Part shown: positions 40,101 to 49,261 of the stretch, one piece after another
How positions within the stretch are numbered: position 1 is the stretch's first letter
How the letters are laid out: the number at the start of each line of letters is the position of its first letter
Assembly (NCBI GenBank): GCA_020650975.1
Contig: JAIPMN010000468.1
Span: 1 to 49,261, forward strand
DNA: 49,261 bases
Direction: 5' to 3'
Source: Apostichopus californicus
Lineage: Eukaryota; Echinodermata; Holothuroidea; Aspidochirotida; Stichopodidae
Notes under the pieces: generated by a model
Databases searched by the model: none
Told to the model about the DNA's origin: nothing
Seen by the model: only the letters and a program-made list of their open reading frames with translations
Position numbers and translations under genes: made by a program

Positions 40101-42301
40101 GTTAACTGAACTGTTGGGGAAAATGGGAAGGAGCTCAATCACATAAATTTCCCCCAGAGTTGCAACAAAGACTGATTTAATTTTTGTAAATGTTAGCCGA
40201 GGTTTTGTTTCCTTTTATTTTCCTCTGCAGGTCCCTGGCATTGCTAATAAAGAGAATGCAGGTCCAAATATAATCAACAAAAATCCTGGAGCTGACATGT
40301 ATCCAGCTTATCAAATCTGAATCTATATTTGCTTCACAGGAAGTTTTAGTCTATATATATGCTCCAGCTCTCATTGTATGTTGGTCTGGTGAAAAATTGA
40401 TCCAAGTACTACTCAAAACATGGTCCTACCAAAGTAATTCAATAAAGTACAAGACTTGAGTCAGATCAAACAGTATCTTTGTGGACATCGTGGCACAAAA
40501 TGTTCTTTAGAATACCAGTAGCTGGTTTCTTTATGAGGATATTTCTGTACAACAAGCAACAATCAGGACAATTCTTCTTCATTGATTTTTGCGATTCAGC
40601 CATGCGACAAAGCTTGTCCAACATATGTAATGTATATTGATTAAGAAGTTAGGCAGGTCTGACAACAATTCCAACCGATCGATCCAGATCAAGAGCACCA
40701 AACAAACAATTGAACATCAATACAATTATATTAAATACTCATGTCATTGATGTAGCACATTCTGCTTTTACAGGGTCCATCTACTTATTGTTGATCCTTT
40801 AAGGGGGTAACATGCTAGTCACATTTTATTCACAAGGGATTACCGACCCAGGGATTACCATCTCAAAATTGATTTTACTCAGTAGTTTAGATTATGCATG
40901 GGTTTTGAGACATGTAGCTCTATGAAACTTGAATATTCCCAGGGCTCACTGCTATTTTCAGACAAACAATCACCTTTTGCTTCTGCATTAACTAGCTCAG
41001 GTTTAAGTCCTCTTGATGGATCAATCCTAGTTTGTAATAAGTACAGAGTTAAAGAGAATACTATCAATTTGAACATGTATGTAATTCGTTCCCTCGGATC
41101 AGTCAACACAGAATTTGCCAGAAGCTTTTCCATGTCTTCCTTCTTCTCTAAACTACATAACTACATATACTTTAACTAACCCTAGTTTTTTCACATGGAC
41201 ATTTCACAAGTCAATAAAAAAAGGATGCCGTTTAACTGTTTAAGATTAACTTACTAGAAATCTTTCACATCGAATACGTTGACATTAACGGTTAACATCA
41301 TCAATGTTTGTGTACACTATGGAACAAGTTTCGGGCAAAGTAATGTAACTTGAAACGGCTGCGCGCGAACTGTGCCCTCGCATTTTCCCATTAATAGGTC
41401 TCAAAAGGATAAGCTGAGCTTGTTACATTCATCAACATTCAGCTCCTACTGTACACCATAAATCTGATTGGTTTAATACCAGATTTTAACTTCACTCTAA
41501 GTGCTGAGATGTTAATGTTTACAGGCACCTTACAATGCTTTGAGACATTTTAATGATCATTGTTGCCTGGCGTAATATGTCTACTAAAGTTAGCTGTCAC
41601 AAAGACATTGTTTTCTGGTAGATAATAAATTATTCTTTCATTAAATGACATTCTTTCTATCAGTTTTTTTGATCAAATGCACAGTAGTCATTAACTTGAT
41701 TACTGCAAAGGTTTGCTAACGTTGTAGACAAAGACACACTAATTAGTAAGATAGCTACCATCGCATATTAGCTTCAGATCAAACCATTAAAGCATTTATT
41801 CCTCCATACATGCCTGAATAGTTTCATTCCTACACAGCAATCCTTGTGAATGCAATAGAGAGCTCTAAGATATTCTGCCAAAGTCTTTAGTTTTATGACA
41901 CTGACTCACAAATTAACAAATTTAAAAGAACGGATCTTTTCTCCATTACAGAATGAAATATGACATGATCATAACACCTAGGCAGGGTCTCATCTGTCTT
42001 TGGAACAGTTTGCATGGCTGCTATCAAAAATGAAGTAGATGAAAATGAGCCTACCCTTTGGAAACACAAAAGTACTTAACTAATAATCATAATAAAAATG
42101 ATTTTCATATAATCAAGCACCATTTATTACAACATTTCAGTCAGGATGCACTTAAATTCCACGTATCTATAGGTCCCTAAATGCCATGCTTAGCATGTGA
42201 ATGGTTTGCCAAATATTTGTGACAATTGCCACTGAATATACTAGAAATAAAAATGATGTTCACTGAGACAATTGACATTTTAATTTAGCCTGGCTGATTG
42301 T

Positions 42302-42320
42302 CTGTGACGTCGAATGAGTC
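42302..42320. promoter_or_regulatory. Paired bZIP-like sites near the start of intron 1
   Basis: TGACGTCG (CRE/ATF-like) is followed eight bases later by TGAGTCG (AP-1-like), about 340 bp inside intron 1. Closely spaced bZIP-type motifs are compatible with an intronic enhancer, but short motifs like these also occur by chance. Confidence 0.2.
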
Positions 42321-42660
42321 GCAAAACCATAGTTCAGGACAAAGTAACGTTTACAATACATTTAACGTCCTAAACTTTTGGGCCAATACTGTGATCATGA
42401 AAGTTGCCATGTATTCCTTATGCTATGTTTTTATTTGACATATTTTCAACAAAACTGAGTCAAAATTGCATGAAATTGTAGTGAAAAGCATACAAATAAA
42501 TTTACCCTAACATCATACAGTACTAGCGTTCAATATAGGTCAGTTCAGCTATTTGTTGTGCTCCTTCAATTTAATTAGCTATCAAAATGACTTCTAGAAA
42601 CAAGTTTTAGTGGCTCTTAAAATGAAATGATGTGAAATGCAAAAGTGAAGTTCCACTAAC

Positions 42661-45600
42661 CTTGAGTAAAGTTGGTGATGGTGACATTTCCCATGTTGAC
42701 ACTGACGAGGTAGCCATACTCCGGTGGGATGGTGATGGTGTAGGTGAGACTGCCATCCTCACTGTCCCTGTCCTCGGCTCGCAAAAATTTGTTGGTGATC
42801 ATGAAGCCCAGTTCTCCAGTGTTGAGCACCATGAGAGTTGGTGCACCTCTGTTGATAACCATCTGAGGCATACCATTGTCCACAGCAAAGATCCTAATGG
42901 GCACCTTTTGTGGTTGTTGGGTGAGTGTATCAGTATCAGGGTACACATGAAACTTGTTGTGGGTACCATCGGATACCGTGAAGGAGAAGCTGTCCACACT
43001 TGTCTCGGATCCATCATGTTGGTAACTGATGAGGTTGTTGTACACATCCTCCATGGTGAAAGAAATCACTGTCCTAGTGTTGTTGTAAAGTAATTCACCA
43101 TGGACTGGGAGCTGGGTGACAGTGAACACCAGGCTTGATGGGTCTGGAGTATCCATGTCATTGATGCTGAGCTCGAAGGGGGTGATAAGTTTGTTTCCAC
43201 CCTCCTTCAAGACAAGGGATTCGTAGGATACAACTGGGTATTGGTTGTCCACTTCACTGAGGGAAATTCTGAAGGTACGAACAACAATGTTAAGACCATC
43301 AGTGACCTGGAATTGGAAGCTGTCCATTTTCATCTCATCTGGGCTAGTGTGAACATACACAATCTTGTTTCCAGCAAGTTCAAGCTGGGTGAAAGATGTG
43401 ATGGCAACTCCTGGATTGTCAGTGCTTTCAAGATGGCCTTTGATTGGTGGATTAGTAATAGTAAACAAAAGGTTCTCATCTGGACTGTTAAGATCTGTGG
43501 TTGTCAGAACATCAGTTGTAAGGGTGACACGCCCACCTTCTGGAAGTTCCACGCCAGTGTTGATGACATCTGGGTATACGTTATCTGCATCATTGATGGT
43601 AATGTGGAAATAACGATCAATGAATGTGTTCTCACCATCAGTCAAATCGAATTTAATCTTGTCCCGTCCACCAGATGTGCCAGTATGATCAAATCGAATG
43701 CGTTGGTTGTCAATCTCCCACTGTGTGAAGCTAGAGCCAATAGTCAAGTTTTCTGCTACAACACTTGTGTCAAGTTTGTCCAAACGTTGAAGAAGACCAA
43801 ACTCTGGCAGGTAACGAACAATGTAAGTGAGATTCGAGTCTGGTGAATCTAAATCAGTTGCTTGCAAATCTCTGTTGGTAATAAGGCTGCCCTCTCCTAT
43901 ATCAAGCCAGAGTCCATCATTGACAGAAAGTCTTGGTGTCTCATCATCCTTAGGTGTAATGATAATGGGAATTTCTTTGGTGACATCATACTTTCCATCA
44001 GTCAAGAGTACAGTCATGGAGTCACTTGTTGTTTCAGAGCCATCATGCTCATAAGACAGGAGAAGCGATTCAATCTGCTCAAGAGTGAAATTGAGCACTG
44101 GGATTTTAACAGGACCTTCGTAGAGTATACGACCATAGATTGGTGGGTTGACGATATAAAAGTGAAGTTCATCTTTTGGTTCATCTGCATCACTGGCAGA
44201 TAACAGTACTGTATCAATTACAAGTTGTCCTCCTTCCTCCACTATAAACGGTCTGGTAAATATTTCTGGAGGCTCATCATTCTCAGACAAAATTTCAATG
44301 TTCAGTATTTTTCGACCAGATAGGCTGTTACCATCAGAGCATTCAAACTGGAACATGTCACTGTCTGGTTCAATACCTTGGTGCAATGTCTGGACATAGT
44401 TGATGTGGTTAAGCCTGAGATCACGGACAAGGAAGGCAGTGATTGGTTGGCCAGCTCTGGACTTCTCAGAACCTGGGGCTGGTGATATGTTTTCAAGATA
44501 TCCATACTGGGTTGGAGAGATGATTGTGCAGAGAATATCATCATCGTTGGTATCTTCATCGGTGACGTTGATGTTATCAAACGTAACAGGAACCATAGAA
44601 CCTTCGTCTACCACTAGTGGCTCATCGATAACAACAGTTGGAGCAACATTGTCCATGGGGAGGATAGTGACATAAACTTCAATTTCGGTGATGCGATTGC
44701 CGCCAACTATGAAGTCATCTGACATGTCAGAAATAGTAAGGTTGAAGGAGTCACGAACACTGGACATGCCAATCTCACCACCAGTATGCCTGTATCTAAT
44801 GAAACCATTGATGATGTCGCTCTGTGTAAATCTGTCAACAGCAATGCCATTTCTCTCAATGAGACCATGCAATGGGAACCTATCCATAATGAAGGTAAGC
44901 ATCAGATCCTCTGTATCCTCATCTGTTGCACTTAAAATGTTAGAAGTGATAAGACTAGATTGCTGCTCTAAGACTTCCAAAAATGATCCAAGAGCACCAT
45001 CTGGCAGTTGGACTGTTGGTGCTTCATCATCAATAGGGATAATACCAATATGTATTTCAACTGGAATGTAGTGGATACCATCAGTAACTTCAAGGTAAAT
45101 ACGATCACCAGTTTCCTCTGCCCCACTGTTTACATATACCAGCCTTTCATTTTCGATATCCTCAATTCCAAACGTATCACCTGGCTGCACTGGGCGGTCA
45201 TTGAAAAGGAATGTGCCAACTCGTGGACCCTGCTGTAGAACAAACCGAAGATCCTCTTTAGGTGTGTCTTCATCAAATGCCATTAAGAGAATTGGAGTCA
45301 TGGTTTCATTGGCCCTTTCCTGAACGTAGAAACCTGGATTTGTCACAGTTGGAGGTTTATTGTCGACTGGTTGCAACAGTATGTTGTATGTCTGGGGTGC
45401 AGCTTGGTTACCCTCTGGATCTGATACAATGAATCCGAACTGGATCATTCTTGGATTTGTTCCGAGTTCCTTGTTTGGTGGTTGGTAAGCAATTTTCATG
45501 TGGTTGATCATACCCTGGGTGAATGATGTGACTGGTTCATTGGGGTTATCAACATGTACAAGGAAACCAGCAGAAGGAAGTCCCAAGTTAACATTCAAGT

Positions 45601-47659
45601 CGGTGGGGTCCATTGTAATGATGTATAAAAGGTCCCTATCATTGCTGTCAAGATCGGTGTAACGAAGGGTTGGCTTCATAATCGGTGTTTGCTCGTACTC
45701 ATACACTGTCTTTTCGAGAGTTGTACCAGGGTACAGGTAGGGAGGCTGATTGTCCACAGGTCTAATTTTAGCAATGAAAACCTCTGTTGGGGATTGATTC
45801 GGTGGTTCACTGTTGTCAGCAACACGGAATGGGATCCTGTCCATGTACACTTCAGTGCTGTGACCTCCAATGTGTTTATAGTGGAGGCGATTTTGCAAAA
45901 TGTCGAACAGGTGGAATTCTGTAACTGTTTGCTCATATATTCCATCTACTAGTACCCAATTTGCAGGATCATTTGGCCTTTGAAGCTGCCTTAAAACAAA
46001 CTCACTAACTGTAGAATATGGAGGTTCAAGGATGAACTTGATTAAGGTATCTTCACTATCAATATCAGTAGCACTGAGAATATTACTGGAAATTGGAACA
46101 ATAGCAGATTCATCTGTTAAAATGCCAGTATTTACATCAACAATAGGTGGTTCATCATCAAGTGACATGATAGTAACAGGGAACAAGAACTCAACTTCGT
46201 TCTGACCGTCAGTCATTCTAAAGATGACGTTGTCGCTGAAAGTGTCGGTGCCATCATGATGGTACGATACATGACCATTTTGTAAATCTTGTATGGTAAA
46301 GAATTTCTGAACCACACCCCTAACCCTCAATTCTCCATGTCTAAGGCCATCAATGGGAGCAATAATTACATCATCTAAATTGTCTTCATCAGAAATTTCA
46401 AGATTAAGATCTGGTCTTAAAACTCTAGACTGACCTTCAAAGAGGGTGATGCCAGTGTTCCTGGTGGTGAGAGGTGCAAGGGTGTTCTTTGGGTACACAA
46501 CAAACATCACAGACTGTGACTCTGATGTAAGCAGTTCTGAATCAACTGCCTCAAGAAAAACCTCAAACACTCTCTGTTCCTCACTATCTTCTGCAGGAGG
46601 TACGTAAGCAATTTTAAGATCCTCAACATCTGCTTGGGTAAAAGAACTGATGGGCTGGTTGCGATCATCTGTGCTAACAATGTAACCTTCACCAGGGCCT
46701 AACGGTGTTGTTATGTTGAATACTACATCTCTTTCATCTGTCTCAAAATCAGTGGCGGCTACTACATCTGAGGTAATGGCAGTCATGATGAACTGGTCAA
46801 CTTCTTGAACAAACATAGCCTTGGCAATATTGAAAGTTGGAGGTCCATTGACAGCGCCATCAACAATCCTAACCATTATTTGAAAGTATTCTCTCACTGA
46901 TACACTACCATCATCATTTTTTAGTTCAACAACAGCCGGTATGTAATCTCTACGGGGTGATGCTGTCTCAGCAGTATGACTATATGTCACACCCATGTCC
47001 AAGAAATCATTACACTCTATTGGCTCTCCAAGTTGGTTTAAATTAACTTCGCCATATCTAGGAAGCCCTGACATTTTCGTCAAAATTGTTATTTCGCACC
47101 TTTTTTCATCCCCTGTATCCCCTCGAACACTCGCAAATTCTAATTTGTTTCCTGTTATTGGATCACTCTCACCCATGAGTTCATCAACAATCAGTGCCTC
47201 AGCCCGTGTTACAATTTCTAACTGTTCATTAGTATTAACACGAACGTTCATGGTAAATGGAATAATATAATACTCCGAGTCAGTGCTATAGAGAAGTTGC
47301 ATTTTAACACGATCAAACTGTGGTAGCCTGGAACCAAAATGTACATAGGTTAGCTCACCTCGTTCGAAGTCGCATGGAAATTCGGATGGGGTTAACTTGC
47401 CTGGAATCTGTGATAAAGGCTCGGGTAACACGACCACCTTACAACTGTCACCAGGTTGCACATTAATAACAAGTTCGCTGTTTGGATCAACGTCATGCTC
47501 TCTGCCAAAGTTGACCGTTATTCCAGTGTTCCTGACAAGAATACGGCCTTCTCCTGCATCTCGAACATCGCTTGTTGATAACTGAAATGTGTTTTGACCA
47601 TAGGTAACAGCCCACAGGCCAAGTAAAAAACTTAAAAAGCAACGAGTTCTTCCTGCCAT
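42661..47659 (-). CDS. ECM3: ECM3/FREM2-like extracellular matrix protein, coding exon 1 (N-terminus and CSPG rod)
   Basis: This exon encodes the first 1,666 codons plus one base of a secreted matrix protein of the FRAS1/FREM family. Residues 1-21 are a signal peptide with hydrophobic core FLSFLLGLWAV, probably cleaved near TYG|Q. Residues 22-270 form the FREM-type N-terminal domain, with C73, C96, C188 and C216 and an RGD at 179-181. CSPG/NG2-type repeats follow at about 274-390, 396-499, 505-635, 640-765, 770-875, 880-1003, 1007-1126, 1131-1237, 1241-1358, 1362-1472 and 1475-1594; a twelfth starts near 1598. Each has acidic, cadherin-like motifs such as ATDEDTED or DLDSPD, an SFTQxD-like segment, and a YxHDGSET-like or F-V-DG end. 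The ATG has G at -3 and +4 and an in-frame TAG 39 nt upstream (47696-47698). The exon ends at CTCAAG|gttagt after one base of a codon. No frameshift or internal stop is seen. In sea urchins ECM3 forms fibres on which primary mesenchyme migrates; vertebrate FREM2 acts in basement membranes with FRAS1 and FREM1. Family assignment is firm; ECM3 versus FREM2 naming is a judgement. Confidence 0.93.
47117..47125 (-). other. RGD integrin-binding motif in the N-terminal domain
   Basis: Codons 179-181 read Arg-Gly-Asp within the context SVRGDTGDEKR, between C96 and C188 of the N-terminal domain. From memory of the family, FREM1/QBRICK carries a functional RGD in its N-terminal region that binds RGD-type integrins. 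The sequence shows the tripeptide in a charged, likely exposed stretch; binding is inferred. Confidence 0.6.
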
Positions 47660-47679
47660 CTCAAAGATCTCACCAGCGT

Positions 47680-47940
47680 CTACTCGAGGGTAAAACTATA
47701 TCGTCTACTAGCAAACAACCCTGGTATTTTCACACCAACAGCTGAAAGTCCACACGATGTCAGTTCAATTCCACTTCTGCAAGCATGTAGTACAATCCTG
47801 CAGACTGGAAAAGACCAAAGTTTTTCACAAGTTGCAAATATAACTTTGCACGAACCCAACCACGCGAACAGTCCTCCGTACAGCTTGTTGTCCTGTGCTG
47901 CAATGAAGTTAGATAATGAATCCGTTTCTGATCTAGTCAT
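47680..47940 (-). promoter_or_regulatory. Possible 86-codon upstream ORF in the 5' leader
   Basis: An ATG at 47940 opens an 86-codon ORF ending 20 nt before the main ATG, in a different frame. If transcription starts near the TATA-like element at 48013-48023, this uORF would be wholly within the leader and should reduce initiation at the main ATG. The peptide begins MTRSETDSLSNF and resembles nothing I know. It could equally be removed by a leader intron (AG candidates occur, for example after gtggactttc) or lie outside the transcript. Confidence 0.3.
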
Positions 47941-47956
47941 GAATTAGTGTTATTCA

Positions 47957-48060
47957 ACGTGCATGCGCAGCAAAACTTTTTCGCATAATAAAGTAGTTGA
48001 GCAATCAGACACCCTTATAAAAGATTCATCCGCCGTCTAGTCCGTCTCCGTTCTTTATTG
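47957..48060 (-). promoter_or_regulatory. Probable core promoter region of the ECM3-like gene
   Basis: On the minus strand the motif CTTTTATAAGG (48013-48023) resembles a TATA box and would place the start near 47985-47995, about 330 nt before the ATG. The element is nearly palindromic, so the plus strand also reads TATAAAAG and could fire away from the gene. A CGTGCATGCGCAG stretch (about 47959-47971) partly matches an NRF-1-type site. CpG is more frequent here than in the introns. The actual start site is not determined, and a further upstream leader exon cannot be excluded. Confidence 0.35.
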
Positions 48061-49261
48061 ATTATGGTTTATTGTTGTTTCCTTTGAAAATGGTTTGTCT
48101 TATTAAACCCTCCAAGTAGTTACTTGTGGCAAAATTGTGGTGAAAATAACTTAGGTTTTGGTGTATTTAGTTTAACTCAAATGTGGTACTATTCTATTGC
48201 CGCATTTGACAAACCTTTTACGTGCTTCGTCGAGGAAGGCGTGGTTTGGAGGAGATCTAACTTGTAGGCATATTGGTGTATGACGATTTCTCTTCTAGTT
48301 TATCCACTAACCAACTTTTAACAGAGAATATAGCAACAGGCCATAGCTATTAGGATAAGGGGTAAGGAAATGGACACTGAACCTCAAAGGCAAATTTGCA
48401 TCACAATTATGTGAAAATTCTGGGCTTGCGGAGACGATTTCGCCCAACGTATATTTTGTAAAGTCTGTCAGAAACGGGTGGAAGTATTTCCCTGACATGA
48501 TTTAACTATGTAGGGGGTATCTTCATTTTCTCTTGAACACTTAGTGGTTATGAGCTGTGCAATAATTCGGTTCGGATAGATTATAACATTTTCTCAATTT
48601 CCTTCAAATGTTTGTATGGCTCGATCTTCACTTCGATACTTGAAAACAACTGGCATATATGAATACTTCACAGTGAGGTCATATTCCTAGTAGCAACGGT
48701 GTGCCACGTAATGTACCCTACTTAAATTATCTTGTACATCATGTGGCAAGGAATGACACTGTATGATCTGTCACAAAGCTGTACCCCTCCCCCTCCCCTC
48801 CCCCAACACACGCAAACACTTTGGAGATGAGTCTAATATAAAACAGTAACATAACCTTCTGATATAGACTAATATTTGTTCAAGGTTTACAAACATTTAT
48901 TCGTATAGACACACTACATCATTCCTGGTGAATTTTCCTACGATCCCACCAGTACGAAGGTAAGATTATGTGCCTCAAGCTTTTAATTACTTTGAAATGA
49001 GGGCGCTCACCGGAAATCACAGTAGGCGTCGGCTGTTGTATCCCCAAAATGGATTTTTGTTTTTGTTTTGTACCAACAAAGGTTCTCTCTATCCCTATAA
49101 CATAAAACCGTTATACAATCATAGGCGTAGGAGGCGGGGGGTGGGGGGGGGCTGCAGCCCCCCAACCAACAATTTTTGTGAAAATTCGGGCAATATGCTG
49201 AGAATTTTTCGGGCACCTACTGAAAGAAGAATAATTTGCAATGTGTTTTTCAATGGTTAAA
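48061..49261. other. Upstream flanking DNA
   Basis: No coding exon or RNA gene was recognised here. It contains a C-rich tract (48783-48805) and, from about 49115, a GC-rich repeat fragment reaching the window edge. Upstream regulatory DNA of the ECM3-like gene is likely here, but no specific site stands out. Confidence 0.5.
49115..49261. mobile_element. Fragment of a GC-rich dispersed repeat (cut by window edge)
   Basis: After an AT-rich stretch the sequence changes to cataggcgtaggaggcgggg, a G9 run, a ggctgcagcccccc inverted pair and an attcgggcaatatgctgaga segment. I recall closely similar wording, including a short spurious reading frame with GCSPP and NSGNML, from dispersed repeats in many marine invertebrate genomes. 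No transposase or reverse-transcriptase coding is seen here. The family is not named and the right end is outside the window. Confidence 0.45.

Larger units (their letters stand above)
19327..42660 (-). other. Intron 1 of the ECM3-like gene (about 23.3 kb)
   Basis: The donor gttagt at the exon 1 end and the acceptor tttcaacag before exon 2 bound this AT-rich stretch. Because exon 1 and exon 2 join within one CSPG motif, no coding exon is expected between them. I read both strands and saw only short ORFs of low-complexity or random composition. It holds the tandem arrays, G-rich tracts and palindromes listed separately. The rest looks unique and featureless to the eye, although degraded transposon remnants would not be recognisable without a repeat library. 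Confidence 0.85.

Noticed and set aside
42632-43093. Plus-strand ORF of 153 codons
   Set aside because: It lies antisense to the strongly supported CSPG coding exon. Its composition follows from the sense codons and it resembles no family.
43241-43846. Plus-strand ORF of 201 codons
   Set aside because: It is an antisense shadow of exon 1, with no start context, splice signals or recognisable domain.

Overview
This is animal nuclear DNA. The only protein gene I can support lies on the minus strand. It is the 5' part of a large extracellular-matrix gene of the FRAS1/FREM family, closest in layout to FREM2 and to the sea urchin protein ECM3. A 4,999-nt coding exon (42661-47659) encodes a signal peptide, an N-terminal domain with an RGD motif, eleven complete CSPG repeats and the start of a twelfth. 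The rest of the twelfth repeat is in a 90-nt exon about 23.3 kb away (19237-19326). The reading frame, intron phase (phase 1) and repeat consensus all join cleanly there. The Calx-beta domains and C-terminus expected for this family are not visible and should lie beyond position 1.

The ECM3/FREM2-like protein, the AT-rich introns with many short tandem arrays, and a marine-invertebrate-like dispersed repeat at the right edge suggest a marine deuterostome, most likely an echinoderm. I cannot name the species or class.

Layout from right to left, which is the direction of transcription. 48030-49261 is upstream flanking DNA with a C-rich tract and, at the edge, a GC-rich repeat fragment. 47660-48060 is a relatively CpG-rich promoter and leader with a TATA-like element and a possible 86-codon upstream ORF. 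42661-47659 is exon 1. 19327-42660 is intron 1, which carries several minisatellites (38 bp x5, 42 bp x9, 24 bp x3), G-rich tracts and a GGGCCTAGGCCC palindrome cluster. 19237-19326 is exon 2. 1-19236 is the start of intron 2, with an 82-83 bp x5 array, a 31 bp x4 array, smaller duplications and G-rich or C-rich tracts.

I found no tRNA, rRNA, CRISPR array, intact transposon ORF or second gene. Short ORFs elsewhere look like chance ORFs in intron DNA or antisense shadows of exon 1. The strongest observations are the intact 12-CSPG rod with its long-range exon join, the N-terminal RGD, the possible leader uORF, and a tandem array that carries five near-perfect 5' splice sites in the sense direction inside intron 2.
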